NCBI GenBank assembly: GCA_020631735.1
Contig: CM036209.1
Location: forward strand, 7,973,451 to 8,037,450
Length of the DNA stretch: 64,000 bases
Reading direction: 5' to 3'
DNA from: Saccharum officinarum
Lineage: Eukaryota > Streptophyta > Magnoliopsida > Poales > Poaceae
The notes under the pieces are model-generated. The model was not told the DNA's origin, searched no databases, and saw only the letters and a list, made by a program, of their open reading frames with translations. The stretch's first letter is position 1. Every line of letters begins with the position of its first letter. The position numbers and the translations under genes are program-made. Below, in pieces: positions 46,430 to 60,358 of this stretch.

Positions 46430-49012
46430 TGCTCCCCCTAAGTCTAACATATTCGCTCCCTCCCCCCCTTTGGCGTTAAGCACCAAAACCTAAGGGTCAG
46501 ACGGTGGGGTAGGAGTAGACGAGTTGAGAGCTGAGGTACGGTGAGAGATCTGGAACTGAGTAGCATCATCATCTGACTCTAGACTCAGAACTATCGGACC
46601 GACTAGAGCAAGCGACGGCTGACCCTTTGACTCTAGAACTGTAAGTGAAGCAGTTTGGGTCTGCTTCACAGTCTCGGTAGCTGGGTTGGCTAACTATGAA
46701 GTAGAAGCTGAAGCTGAAGCCTAACCCTGAGTCACTGACACTGTAGCTGTGGCCTCAAAGCAACAGAAGATGGGATCATTGTGGTTCCTGTGACCGAGCG
46801 GCTGTGGTAGGAGCAAGGACTCAGAACTCTGGAGGTGTAGGCGATATGAGCTCACTAATAGTAGCACCCAAGCTCTAGGAGACTAGAGTACCTATCACCA
46901 ACACTGACTCTGACTGAGTAGGAGTGAAGCCTATGACAATAGGAGTGAAGCGCTGAGCCTGCTCTGTCCCTAGTGAAGCGAACCACTAAGACACCTGCTC
47001 GAAGGGCGAGGCAAACTATGCAGCTGTCTATCCCTGACTCTGAAGCCCACTAGGCTGTATAGCTAGAGTCACTGGGATACTAGTAACAGTCGAACCAAGC
47101 TGCAACATCGACTAGGATGGAGCAATCCCTGTAGTTGTAAGGACATGCTGCATGAAACCAAGAAGCTGCTGCTAAGTCTCTAGCTGTTATTGCTGAATGG
47201 CCTGATACTGTTGCTGGAACTGATCCTGACATACCTTCATCTGAGCAATAACAGCTGCTATCTCTTGTGCTTGACGAGCCTGGTTCTGCCGCATGTGCTC
47301 AAGTATAGCTAGCAAAGCGGGTCTGTCTGCAGCGGCTATGGTGGAGCTGAGCTGGAGCCACTAGCCTCTCTGTCGTGAGCCCATGGGGGCATCCGTGGAA
47401 TAGGCTGGTAGTCCTCATCTGAACTATCAGATGGGTCATCCTCAACCACATTGTCCGGTTGTGTCTCAAGGTCTACAAGCTCTTACTCTGCCAAGGCCTT
47501 GATGGCCTCAACCTGCTCGACCACTGTCTCTTGCACCTCTGGCCTCTGGCGACGCTGCTGGCTCGATGTCCTGCTCCTAGTACTAGAACCCATTAGCTAG
47601 CGCAAATCGTACTCAGGGAACTCAGTAGTAGTACTAGTCAACTCAGCCATGACCTCAGCTGGTAAAGGTGCAAGTGCCATGAAGATTAGAAAACAGATCT
47701 AGTGGGCATACGGCAGCTGGCAGTGACACTTGAAGCCCTCTGCCAAAGTGTCCTCCACCTCTGAGAGTATCACATCCCAAATGTCAAATGGTGTTTGAGA
47801 GATTAGATGGTGAACTAACAACAGTTGTATATGTGTTAATCCCTCTCGGTAGCCACCCCTAGGAAGCAAAGTCCTCCTCATGACTGCGTCTAGGAGATGA
47901 GCTGTAGGAGTGAGGTCACGTGGAGTGTGTCTCGAACCCTCTCCAAACAGCTCACGAAAGCAGGCTCTGACTGTCTCTGTAGGTGGCACTGCTCTGCCGT
48001 GAGGGCGTCTCGGTGGTTGTGTTTGTTCATAGCAGATCTGGTGAATCCTAGTGGCTAACTTTGGAATCCTCAGTATCTCTCTAGCCCTGGTACTGTACAG
48101 CCTGTGGTCACTCCTTCTGAATGAAAAGTGAATGTACCAGTGACCTAGGGTCAATCCACAACGAAGCGTAGAACTCTCTGACCCACGAAGCAACATACCT
48201 GCCGGTCCGCCCCAAGAGGTCTGCCAACCAAGCAAGTAAGTGAGGTGGGGACGGACCTGCTCTCCTCCAGCTGCCACTATAGCCTCTAAGGAGTAGACTC
48301 TCTGAGGCCTGAAAGCTACACCACTGTTGAGGTAGGCATTATAGAAATCCTCTTGCAACACAGTGTAGAAACCCTCTAAAGCTCTCTCATCCCATCGAGG
48401 CGGGAACCACTACTCAAACTCCACAAGGCATAGCTGCTGAACCTGTCGAGCTATGGCTGCCCTCAAATCCAAGTGTACCACTGGCGACGGACCCTGTGGT
48501 CTGGGAGGTGCACGAGAGCGACGCCTCTGACCCTCTGACCTAGGTGTCACCTGACCACGGACACGACCTGAGCGTCGTAGTGGCTGCTCCTGCTGCTACT
48601 CTGTCTCCTCCTAGGGCTACTCAGTCTCCTCTTGCTCTGCCTGCGGCTACTCTATCTCTCCCTGAGGCTGCTCGGTCCCCTCAACTAGGTCAGTAAGAGA
48701 GACAACTCGACCACCAAGTGTGGCAGTCCTAGGTGGACTACCGCTCGCTATCGCACTCTCCTCCAAAGCTCTCCTCTGAGCTACTGTTAGGTGATCTCCA
48801 ATACAAACACCAACACCTCTCTTAGCACACTCAATTGCTGGTGCCACTGCTGCTGCTATCTCTACATCTGCATCACCATGCTTGTGCTTTTCTTTGCAAG
48901 CATCTTCTTTGGCCCCTTGTTCTTCTCTTTCGCTGTTAGATGGGGCAGAGGCCTCTCATCGCCACCTCTGGGAGGAGCAAAACCATTCTTGCAATGGACC
49001 ATATCTGACATA
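46430..49012 (-). pseudogene. Env-like region downstream of pol, decayed
   Basis: SIRE/Maximus elements often carry an extra envelope-like gene after pol, and this region occupies that place. A candidate start is the ATG at about 49012 (MSDMVHCKNGFAPP), with a frameshift near 48870 into AIECAKRGVGVCIGDH. The longest open stretch is about 48405-47699 on the minus strand, with RALEGFYTVLQEDFYN, HLTYLLGWQTSWGG, LGHWYIHFSFRR and RTLLPRGGYREGLTHIQLLL. This is the plant-transposon protein type seen in Athila and SIRE 3' genes. A TAG precedes it near 48410. Downstream (47650-46500) Gln/Ser/Leu-rich text is broken by many stops. No clear membrane segment or signal peptide remains, so an envelope function cannot be shown. 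Confidence 0.6.
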
Positions 49013-49989
49013 CACTAAGAGCAATTGCCACTGACAAGAACAAGATCAATCAACAATAGCTCCCCCTGACACTGACAATCGCTGACAAGATCAACTGCAA
49101 GAACCACTGCTACTGACTATGCCATTGTTGCCCACCAACACTTGTGAGGCTTGGCCTCAATCCGTACTCACAGGATTGGCCCCGAGTTTATCTGCCACTG
49201 CTCAACTACCACTGCCTCACTGCCCAACAATGCTGCACGATAGGATATAGAAGGGTATATAAGCATCACATATATACTAGAGAAGCGAGAACCCTATTGG
49301 AAGCAAGCATTACTTAGATAAGAGATGAATCAATGGCTTACTACCTTAAATTATGATGATCCCTATGAAAATGTAAGATCTAACAATGTCGAGGCACCAC
49401 AAAGGGATCAGCAAGAGCACTACAAAAGCAATCGACCAAGGAGGAGTCAATCAGAGAAACTATGTCGGATCAGGCATATGATCGAGCACGTGGGGGCAAT
49501 GGAGGGACTCACCCTGGTGGAAAGAACGCTGGTCAAGGGATCCACCTAGGAGCGGCGCTAGAGGTCAAGACCGAGGGCACAAAGTTGCCTAAGCCAAGAA
49601 GGAAGGCGACACACTGGTGGAGAAGAGAAACCACAGTGGTGGTGGTGGCTGCCCATGGCGCAGTGAGCCTGAGCGCGGGCACTACGCGGGTGCACAACGG
49701 TGGTGAGGAGCGGGCGTGGTTAGAGTGTGCGAGCATAGGGAGGAGCACGCGGTGCTGCGGCTATGGGTGGCACGGTGGCCTAAGGAGCGTAGTCGCGGCA
49801 GTGCGTTGGATTAGGGTTAGAGTGGCAGTGGCGCGGCGTACGGGCACGGGGCGTGGTTGTATTCCAAAAGAGGAAATAAAGGAGGAGCGGGCCTCGGCTG
49901 GCAAAGGAGAGAGTGAGCACGAGCGGTTGCTGAAACTAGAAGGGAAAGGAGTGGGCCCCATGAGTCAACATGGAAATTGAAATCATCCA

Positions 49990-50300
49990 CGCATTCACTG
50001 TTATGACCGGATGTGCCTCTTGTAATGACCTGACGCAACTAACTCAGAGTCCGATCACAAACAGAGAGCTCCAGAACGCCTCCAACATAGATCTGACGCG
50101 TCAGATGCAGTGTGACCAGACATGATTCTGAGTCTGGTCGCATCCTGATCCTTCCTCGTGACGACCAGACGCTGAAGTGAATCTACACCTGACGCTGTCG
50201 AGTTACTGTTCAAGAGTCAGATCACTTGAGCACTCAATGACCGGATGTAGAAAGTTGTGAGTTCGGTCCTGCGTCTGGTCCCTATTTTGCAGCAGTTCCT
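49990..50300 (-). repeat. Decayed GACCGGA-type repeats inside element 2
   Basis: Units such as ATGACCGGATGT, TGACCTGACGC and GACCAGACGCTG recur here, outside the LTRs, between the env-like region and pol. They resemble the U3 array of the same element. Confidence 0.65.
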
Positions 50301-50769
50301 CCTTCCTCCTTCCCGACACTTTCTCCCAATTGAGTTTCAATTCAAATAAGAACCAAATAAACACTTAATTGAAACTGGTATAAGAACCGTCTCTCAAACC
50401 CTCAAATTTTCAAAGTATTTTGCCTTAGCCTATATATCTTTTTATGAAATTAAGCAATAAAAAGGGCGAGGAGACATCATGTGGCCACACAATAGAGAAT
50501 TTAACCGATGGGAGCCTCAAATGCTCTCTCTATTTGTGGACGAACACAGCGGATGCTCAAAACAAAACCGAAAAGAAACGACAAAGTAACACGCATGCAT
50601 ATGCAATGCAGTACAAGAAAAATAAATCTAGTTGCTTGTCAAGTTTGATCCAAGGTTAAGCTTTTTCACACGCTTTTCGGTGGTTATGTTAACCATGTTA
50701 GACAAGCCCTAAGTACATTACTAAAAATTAAACATGTTTTATATTACAATGCAATGCAATGGTCAACAC

Positions 50770-53700
50770 AAGCTAATTTTTGAGTGAAGTTACTTAGGTC
50801 AAGCACATTGAGCTCATTCCTCAACCGACAAAATGTAGCCTCATCTAATGTTTTGTGAAGATATCCGCCAATTGATCCTCGATCCTTACACCTTCTAGTG
50901 ATATATCATTTTTAGCAACATGATCTCTAAGAAAGTGATGATGGATATTTATGTGCTTGGTGCGAGAGTGTTGAATCGAGTTGTTAGCAATTTTTACCGC
51001 GCTCTCAATGTCACACAAAACGGGTACCTTTTCTAGAACTACACCATAGTCTAGAAGAGTTTGCTTCATGTAAAGGATTTGTGCGCAACAAGCACCCATG
51101 GCAATGTACTCCGCCTCGGCGGTGGATAAGGCCACACTATTTTGTTTCTTAGAGGTCCAAGACACTAGTGATCTACCAAGCAAATGGAACCCTTCGAATG
51201 TGCTTTTTCTATCAATTTTGCAACTAGCATAATCCAAATCTGAATAGCCAAGTAGTTAGAATCTAGCTCCTTTGGGATACCAAAGACCAATGCTTGGTGT
51301 GTGCTTAAGGTACCTAAGGATTCTCTTAACAGCAACTAAGTGAGTTTCTTTAGGACTAGCTTGAAATCTAGCACACATACACACACTAAACATGATGTCA
51401 GGCCTAGATGTGGTCAAGTATAACAAGCTACCAATCATAGAGCGGTAGAGAGTTTGATCAATCGATTTACCTCCCTCATCTAGGTCAAGAAGTCTATTTG
51501 ATGGCATTGGTGTCTTGATTGGCTTACATTCATCCATTTTGAACCCCTTGAGAAGATCCTTGGTATACTTTTCTTGAGATATGAAAATCTCTTCTCTCAT
51601 TTGCTTGATTTGAAAACCAAGAAAGAATGTAAGCTCTCCAATCATAGACATCTTGAACTCCTTCAACATCAATTCACCAAACTCTTTGCAATAGTCTTCA
51701 TTTGTTAAGCCAAATATGATATCATCAACATATACTTGACAAATAAAGATCTCCCCATTAAGCTTCTTGATGAATAGTGTAGTGTCGACATCCCAATGGT
51801 GAAGCCTTTCTCAATGAGGAAATCTCGAAGGCGCTCATACCAAGCTCTTGGAGCTTGCTTTAGCCCATATAGCGCCTTGGACAACCTATAAACATGATTA
51901 GGATATCTAGGGTGTTTAAACCCGGGAGGTTGGTCAACATAGACTAGTTCATTTATGAAGCCATTTAAAAATGCACTTTTAACATCCATTTGATATAATT
52001 TCATCTCATGATGCGATGCATATGCAAGTAGGATACGAATGGCTTCAAGTCTTGCAACTGGTGCAAAGGTATCTCCAAAATCTAAACCTTCAACTTGAGA
52101 GAACCCCTTTACAACTAGTCTTGCCTTGTTCCTCACAACAATGCCTTGATCATCTTGCTTGTTGCAGAACACCCACTTTATTTCAATGACTCTTGCATCT
52201 TGTGGTTGCTCTTCAAGTGTCCAAACTTCATTGTTGGTGAAGTTATTCAATTCTTCATACATGGCATTTACCAAATCTAGATCTTGAAGAGCTTCTTCTA
52301 CATTCTTAGGCTCAATGCAAGAAACAAACGAGTGATGTTCAACAAATAAAGCAAGTTTTTGAGAGCGAGTCATTACACCCTTTGAGGGACTCCCTATGAT
52401 AAGATATTGTGGATGTGCTTGAAGTAGAGGCTAATTTCTTCTATCAACCACTTGGGAAGGAGGTTGTGGAGCATCAGCATCTTGAGCTTGTGCCACCATT
52501 TGATCATAAGAGATATGAGTATCTTCATTTTCTACTCTTCTATCTTTATCATCATCTTGTGGTACACTTAATGAAGAGGGTGGATCAATCACATGCACTT
52601 CATCTTGATCATCTTTAGGCTTGATGTCTCCAACCAGAATGTTCTTCATGGTCTTCCTCAATGATTCATCACCTACATCATCAATATTCTCATGTGCTCC
52701 TTGGGAGCCGTAAGATTCATCAAACTCCACATCATATGTTTCTTCTATAAAGCCCGTGGCATGGTTGAATACTCTATATGCTTTGGACTTCGATGAGTAA
52801 CCAACAAGAAAACTAATATCACAACGTCTTTGGAACTTTCCTAGGTGTTACTGCTTCTTGTAGATGTAGCATTTGCAACCAAACACCTGAAAGAATAAGA
52901 CGTCCAGCTTCTTCCCATTAAGCAACTCATAAGGGGTCTTGCCAAGAAACTTTTGAAGAAATAGGCGGTTGGATGCATAGCATGTGGTGTTGATTGCTTT
53001 GGCCCATAAATCTTGCGGTGTGTTGTACTCATCAAGCATTGTTCTTGCAAGGGTGATAAGTGTCCGGTTCTTTCACTCTGCTACACGATTTTATTGAGGA
53101 GTGTAGGTTGCAGAGACCTCGTGCTTGATCCCAACTTCATCACAATACTCTTCAATGTTTGTATTGACAAATTCTTTTCCATTATCGCTTCTTATCTTCT
53201 TGATCTTCACATCAAGTTCATTTTGTGCTCTCTTGGCAAACTTCTTAAAACATGCAATCACTTCAGTCTTGTCATGAAGGAAGAACACCCAAGTGTATCT
53301 TGAATAATCATCAACTACCACAAGGCAATAGAGGTTGCCTCCCAAACTCTTGTAGGTTATTGGTCCAAATAGATCCATGTGGAGAAGCACTAGCACTCTT
53401 GATATAGATATGTAAGCTTTGGTTGGATGAGTGTTTGCAACTTGCTTGCCGGCTTGACATGCACTACAAAGCTTGTCCTTCTCAAACTTCACATCCTTCA
53501 AACCTCTCACCAATTCTTTCTTCAATGGCTTCTTGAGTGTACTCATCCCAATATGTGCAAGCCTCCTATGTCAAAACCACCCAAGTGATGTTTTGATGAA
53601 TAAGCATGTCTTCAAGTTAGCATCTTCGAAGGTAAAATCCACTAGATATAAGTTGTTGTATCTAAACCCTTGAAAATGACTTGATCATCATCTTTCTTTG

Positions 53701-53998
53701 ACGCAACCACTTCCTTCTCGGTGAACAAGCATTGAAAGTCAAGATCACACAATTGTCTAATGGATAGCAAGTTGAAGCTCAATGAAGCAACGTATAGCAC
53801 ATTTGAAATTGAGTGGTCATTTGATATTGCAACTTTACCCAACCCTTGTACTTTGTCCATTGAATTGTCACAAAAAGTAATATTTTCTTGATAATCCACT
53901 TCTTCATCTAGTGAGATGAACATACGAGGATCACCAGTCATATGGTGAGTGCAACCACTATTAATAACCTAATGACTTCCACCAGTCTTGTAGTTCAC
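50770..53998 (-). pseudogene. Pol of element 2 (protease to RNase H), heavily mutated
   Basis: Pol opens directly after TAG at 53999-54001. The protease motif reads INSGC, so its catalytic Asp is now Asn, and the Trp before it is TAG. The H-H-C-C zinc region keeps CSACQAGKQ. The integrase core shows HMDLFGP and RSDNGKEF, but the segment with its last Glu (near 53060-53095) has two stops. RT shows KSAFLNGF and [10 protein letters not shown], then a frameshift near 51790 just before the YVDD region. RNase H lies at 51250-50845 with a TAA between WYPKGARF and the next motif, and a frameshift occurs in the last 20 codons. This copy cannot be expressed as a polyprotein. Confidence 0.88.
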
Positions 53999-54014
53999 CT
54001 ACACACACAAGAGA

Positions 54015-56470
54015 TCAAGCTTGTTGTTTAGGGACCCAAACTTGATGAGGGCCCTTGACTTTCTCAACTAGTGACTTAGCAACTCAAATTTTCTTAGCCC
54101 TATTTTTGTTGGGTGGACCTAAGAACATGACTTTCATCTTTCCACTAGAATCCTTTCTAAGCATGTAGTGAGCATTGAAAGCAAAGGGTCTAGCATGCTT
54201 GGGCAAGGGTTGTGGTGGTGGAGTTTCACACTCATGAGCAAAGTGACCTTCTTGTCCACACTCAAAGCATCTCTTTTGCTTAGGCATTGACTTATATTGT
54301 TGATGTTGAGCTTTAGCTTTCTTCTCTTGATTTACCAAGAATCCAATATCACTTCTATCCATCTTCATCACGGTGTTCATTAGTAGCTCACTTTGAAGAT
54401 ATTGGCCTTTTGTGAACTTGCTCAAACCGGTCTTGAGGTGCTCTTTCTCCAACTTGAGTTTCTTGTTTTCTTCTCTAAGTTCATCATGAGTTGATAGCCT
54501 CTCAATATTCTTCTCCATCTTGAGCCCCTTGTTCTCTTCTCTAAGCATCTCAACTTTAAGAGTCATGTCATAATTATTGTCAAGGTTCTCTATCACAATC
54601 GTGTTGGTGGTTGCTAGCTTCTCAAGATCTTTCTTAAGCTTCTCATTCTCATTCTTGAGCTTGATGTAATCATTATAGTTATCGGACTCAACCACTTTCT
54701 TGCCTTTGCTACTAGAACCTTGCTCAATGCTCTCAACAATTAAGTCATCACATGATGTGGCTATATCAATCTTAACAACATTGTTAGTAGCATCATGCAG
54801 CTCATTTGATAAAAACTCATGATAAAGAACAAGATTCTCATGGTTAACCTTGAGATTGGTGTACTCATCTTTTAGCAAGTTGTAGCTAGTGGTGAGCTCA
54901 TTGTGTATCTTCTCAAGTTTATCATGTTTTTCTCTAAGCTCCTTTTTAGAGGTTTGAGTTTAGATGACATAATTTTGTTTTCTTCTCTACGCTCATCACT
55001 AGCTTTTTGGGCAATGTCATACTTTGCTAGAAGTGAATCATTCTCGAGTTCTGGCTTCTCATTTTTAGCTCTTGTCTTTCTAATGATTTTAGTGTATTGG
55101 TTTAGTAATTTAACAAGATCATCATAAGAAGGTGATTCAAATTCTTCATCACTATCACTACCATTTTCATTATCACTAGCATTGTCATCACCACTAATAT
55201 CATCATCATTTTGTATCTTTCGATCACCTTTGGCCATGAGGCATAGGTGTGTAGGGGATGGTGGTGGCAGTGGCGATGGAGATAGTGAAGAACCAATCAC
55301 AAGAGCAGCCACCTTCTCCGTCTCATTATCACTTTCATTATGGGATGAGCCACTTGATGATTCAATATCCGTGAGCCAATCAACAACAACATAAGCCTTG
55401 CCATTCTTCTTCTTCTTGTGAAATTCCTTCTTCTTGCCATCCTTCTTCTTGTGTGGCTTATTCTTCTTCTTCTCATCATCATCATCACTTGAGTCATCTT
55501 TCTTGCCCTTGTACTTCTTCTTGTACTTGTATTTCTTGGGTTTGGGGCATTGATGAGCTAGATGACCAAGTTCTCGACAATTGTAGCAATCCAATTCAGA
55601 GATGGGCTTCCATCTACTACTAGTGAAGAATTTCTACTTATTGCCATTAAACTTGACACCGTTCTTGTTTAGCTTTTTGAGCATCTTGGCGGTTCTTCTC
55701 ACCATGAGAGCAAGACTTGCATCATCAACTTCATCATCACTTGAGCTACCATAAGCAATCTTCTCTTTGCTTCTCTTCTCTTGGCTAGACTTGAATGCCA
55801 AATCTTTCTTCTTTGAGGATGAAGAGCCCTCTTTGTGGAGTGATGTGCATGTACATCTCATGTGCATTGATCTTTCCCAATATTTGAGTTGGTGTAGTGG
55901 TGGAAAGATCACCTTGATGAAGCACCGTCACAATATGCCCATACTTGTTAATGGGGAGGACACTCAAGATCTTTCTCACAACATCAGACGGTTGCATTTG
56001 AGTGAGTCCAAGCCCATTGACCTCCTCTACAAGAACATTCAAGCGAGAATACATTTCATTAGCACTTTCACTAGGAAGCATTTCAAATGAATTAAGCTTT
56101 TTCATCACAAGGTGATAGCATTCCTCACGCTCACACTTGGTTCCCTCATGGAGTGTACATATGTTCGACCATAGTTCATGGGTGTCTTTATGGTTCCGCA
56201 CATGGTTAAAGATTCCTTGCAAAGGCCTCTAAAGAGGGCATTTCTAGCCTTTGCATTCCACTTCTCATAGTGAACCTCATCACTGATAAGGTTGGCGAGA
56301 TCTTTAGGTTTTGGAAAGCCTTGAGCGGTGGCTCTATACACTCCAACATCTATGGCCTCTAGGTACGCCTTCGTGCAAATTTTCCAACAAGAAAAATCAC
56401 CTCCATCAAAGACGGGAGGGGTCCATCCTCGTGGGACATCTTGCTCTAGGCGGTTAAGCCTAATTAAGGA
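54015..56470 (-). pseudogene. Gag of element 2, several frameshifts
   Basis: The N-terminal gag text PPVFDGGDFSCWK lies near 56400, with no upstream in-frame ATG left. Shifts occur near 56220 and 55850, TAG lies at 55634-55636, and another shift is near 54875. A first zinc knuckle CYNCRELGHLAHQC lies near 55570, followed by Lys-rich and acidic Ser-rich stretches. A Leu/Lys/Glu coiled coil spans 54850-54400. A second intact knuckle CFECGQEGHFAHEC lies near 54255. TGA at about 54083 and the terminal TGA at 54015-54017 follow VWVPKQQA. Two knuckles and a coiled coil parallel element 1. Confidence 0.86.
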
Positions 56471-56477
56471 GCACGAG

Positions 56478-56489
56478 GCTCCGATACCA
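56478..56489 (-). other. Primer binding site of element 2
   Basis: The minus strand reads TGGTATCGGAGC, two bases inside the 5' LTR. It is the tRNA-Met type site with one change relative to element 1. Confidence 0.88.
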
Positions 56490-56491
56490 AT

Positions 56492-58048
56492 TGAAAGGAT
56501 CAAGATGCCCAAAAGAGGGTGAATTGGGCTAATTCTAAATTTCTTGCAATAATTAAGCCCTACACTTAGCCCATTTCACCCCCTTGTGTCTAAAAGTGTC
56601 TCTATTGTTCTACCACATAAAAGTTTTGCACCTTAGGTTCTAATCCTACTCTAGCATGACAATTCTAAGAAGTTAAAGATATGAATTGAATTGCTCAAAA
56701 GTAAATGCTCAAAGTAAAGAGAGGGAGAGGAACATGGCAATGTTCTTCCGAGGTATCGTCACCACTCCCCACTAGCCTTCATTGGAGCACTCACGCAAGG
56801 GTGTAGCTCCCCCTTGATCCGCGCAAGGATCAAGTGCTCTCTATGGGCTGCTTCTTCGACACTTCATCGCGGTGAATTGTCCACAACCGCTCACAAGACG
56901 ACTTGGGTCATCCACAAGCTTTACCGGATGATCATCAAGCTTCCAATCACCACCAAGCCGTCTAGGTGATGGCGATCACCAAGAGTAACAAGTACAGACT
57001 CTCACTTGACCATGACAAGCCTAATGAGAAAGGTGGATGCACACTTGCTACTCCCTATGTACTAATGAGGTCCTTAATCTTAGATTCTCAAATCTCAATC
57101 ACCCCACTAGGCTCTTGCACTCCAAAGGTGTTTCTCAGCTGAACAAATGAGCAAGAGTGCTAAGTTGGATGAGTAGGAGAACTATTTATACTCCCCACTT
57201 CAAAACATACCCGTTGAGGTCCAACTCAGCAGCTTCCGGGGTAACCGGACACACCGGTCGAAGTGACCGAACGCGTCCGGTCAGTACAACACTGTCCAAC
57301 CTAGGCAGATGACCGTTAGGATGACCGGACTCACGACTGAGTTAGGTCCACCCTAACCTAACGCGTCAGGTCCTCGAAAACCCTCTAGACCCTCTCTGAT
57401 GTTGACCGAACTCACTCATGCGCGCCCAGTCGATTTTTCTTCTCAGTATCTAGTGAGACTAGAAGCCGAAGCCCGGCTGCTACAGATCTCGGCACCTGCG
57501 CATTCGTCCTGGATTAGGAGCCAGCGTCCGGTCATCCTTCTGCCCCTGCAACACACCCCAACATCTGACCTAACGCGTCCGGTCCCACAAGGACCAGCGT
57601 TCGGTCATAGTAGATCACTCCATTCACTTTAGAAACACAACACTTTGTGAATGAAGTGTACTCCAATCAATCTTTGGGGTATACCTGAGCTACCTAGTGC
57701 TAAGTTTGACAACTGTGCATCACACCTAACACATTAGACTCACCTAGGTCAAGCTACTAGTTCATACCCTCCTTAATAGTACGGCCAAAGGAAAAACAAA
57801 GTCCTAACCTACTCTAAGTGTCTCTCCAATGCTAAACGACACTTAGAACTAGTCCGTCCTTAACCTTGTCATCCATCCTTTGAAAACCGAAATGATTTCC
57901 ATCGACAGGGGCATGAAAACCATAATTGCCCAACCAATCACCATTACCATGACCTAGCTTAAATTGCCTCTGCAAAATATATGTTAGTCACAGTAATCTC
58001 ATGTCATCATTAATCACCGAAACCCAATTAGGGGCCTAGATGCTTTCA
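56492..58048 (-). repeat. 5' LTR of element 2
   Basis: 1557 bp with TG...CA ends (minus TGAAAGCATC...ATCCTTTCA). It carries GACCGGA-type repeats at about 57240-57610 just upstream of a TATAAATA box. Confidence 0.92.
57183..57190 (-). promoter_or_regulatory. LTR TATA box of element 2
   Basis: Canonical TATAAATA on the minus strand, about 50 bp downstream of the GC-rich repeats. It is conserved in the other LTR at 45204-45211. Confidence 0.65.
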
Positions 58049-60358
58049 CAATCTTATTAAATTAGTTGACACAATTGCTTTTAGTTTATTTCTGTATTAG
58101 GTTGAACTCTACTCACTGTATTTTTTATTCCAAAATTTCCTTTTTTATTTTAATATCCTTGGCGACAAGGTTAGCTAGGCTCCCTATTGCCACACCATCT
58201 GTCTGACATAGTTGATGACGCCATTGGCTGAATTCAAGTACGAGATCCTAACACTTAGCTAGCAAGTATCTGTACCAAATACATGGGAAAATTAGATGGA
58301 CAATTGATAATCAAAGCATTTGGTTTGTGGAGGGATGGTTTGGGCTAGCCATCATGGCACGGTATTTATACAGCTTCCATTTTGGAAAATGATTTCTACT
58401 TCCCCTACTAAAATACAATTGATTTTTAGTTGTCTTATTAGGGCAAAGCTTTATAAGTTTGACAAAATTTATGTAGAGTAAAGCATTAACATATATTAGA
58501 TCAGCAAGGTGAATTATGAAAGAAGTTTCATAATATATCTAAGGAAGCTCATTTGATATCATAGATATTATTATCATTTCAATAAACATGATCAAACTTA
58601 GAATGATTTAATTTAGAACGTGTGCTATTGCAAGGAATAAAATCTTACGTTTAATAAGTATTAAAGTGTCATGGATAAACCTAGCATATATGTTGTTTCA
58701 TTTCCTAACATAATATCCATTTATATACTCTATAGTATCTATCTAATCATGAAAAAATTGATAGATTTACTCTGTATATGTTTTCATCATTTTCATTGTA
58801 GCTCTTTTAGGTTTTAGTATGTATTTATTTGAAGCCTTATCATAAGTTACATCATCTCATTTTGCATCATTTTTTGTGACATCTTGAATCTAAATTTAGT
58901 TTTCAACTTTTGATCTTATTAGTTGTTGCTAAGTATAAAATCTAGTATTTATATATCATATCTTTTACTCAAAATTCTCTATTATGTTTTATTGCAAATG
59001 GATTGTAGGTCATCATATAAAGATGGCAATTTTAGTTACTTTTTTTGATTTACCAATTTTACCTACTACAATGCCATAAACAGTTATTTCATTCTACACC
59101 ATGACACTTAAGATGTTAAATTTCTTCAATCAAAGAACTATATGTGTATGTAGTATTGTTTTACAAAAAGGAAAGTGCCTACAATTAAACTATGACTATT
59201 GATATGTCATAATATTTCGATGAAAATGTACAAACTTATCTAATAAGTAACCATATATAATTTATTGTTAGAGTTTTAATACAATTTAAAATGCATTTTA
59301 ATGTCATAGGTTTGTGGTTTGTTAAGAGAATTTTTTTCACGATCAATAAAGTACAAAAATATATTGGTCACCAATGTATGTATGGTGACATAGAGCATTT
59401 GTGCTTAAATTTGCATTTAATAGGATGGAATTGGATAAGTCTGAAACATATATACTATATTTTATTGTTAGTAATCTAATGTTTGTATATAACTTATATT
59501 GAAAATTTAGATTTAATGATATTTTGGTTTGTGTTGTACAACGACATATGTGGGTAATCTAGATGCAAATTGAACGGGTTACTTAATATTATCTTTCATA
59601 ATGCTAAAGGTGGATAATTTGAAAGCAAATTTTAGGTCACTTTAAATTATTTTTCATAATGGCATAGATTGGCAATTTATATTATGTTTTAGGGGATATT
59701 TATGTTTCTTCTAAAAATGGCATAAGCATGTAATATTTTAGAAAACACAAAAGATTCAATGACTATTATTCCCTACGATGATTATAGTTAATCATCTAGG
59801 AATATGTTTTTTTGTGTTGGGAAGAGCAAAGTGGTAAAATGTTTAATGAGAGTTTTAATGAGTGGCAACAAAGTTTTTATACGTCATCCGGATAGACGAT
59901 TTGATATCATAGATATCTAGAGTTCGTCACACATATTTTGTTTGACTACTTATACTTGTTGTTTGGAGTTCCGATGGTTTTCTGGCTGAGTCCCACCCTC
60001 TATCTTTTTCTTCCCAATCATGTATCCCTCCCTTACAAAACCTAAAACCTTTATGCTTGATGAGACACTACCCTCTCCTTTCATACGAGAAAAATAGACA
60101 AGGAACAATAGGGGCTAGGGGAGAATTTAGAGCTTCACCATCGTCACTCTTTGCATTGTATCCTCTTTTAGGATCAATTAGTCATCTTCTTCTCCTTCCT
60201 TTTTTTTCCTCAGTCCCATGAATTTGCTCATGTTCTTGATGGCGATGCTATACGTGGAATAGATCAAGTCATGGTGTAATGGTAGAGATCGCCGCAAGGA
60301 AGAACGGGAAACATGAGGCCAACATTGCAGGTCTTCATTATACTCGTTGTTTGGATAA
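58049..60358. other. AT-rich intergenic DNA, nothing recognised
   Basis: Very AT-rich, full of stops on both strands. No repeat boundary or gene is supported. Confidence 0.55.

Larger units (their letters stand above)
44519..58048 (-). mobile_element. Second SIRE/Maximus Copia element, older, with env-like region
   Basis: LTR-like repeats at 44519-46037 (truncated by the gap) and 56492-58048 flank gag, pol and a long extra 3' region, all on the minus strand. In the first 165 bp the LTRs differ at about 8% by eye, so the element is clearly older than the one at 116-10541. Primer site and polypurine tract are in place. The coding frames hold many stops and shifts. The left target site is lost in the gap; the right flank is CAATC. 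Confidence 0.92.

Noticed and set aside
49462..49980. 172-codon plus-strand frame in element 2
   Set aside because: It is antisense to the retrotransposon and made of biased codons with no domain signal.
60268..60300. TGGTGTAATGGTAGAG resembling the 5' part of a tRNA gene
   Set aside because: No B box, acceptor stem or cloverleaf partner follows.
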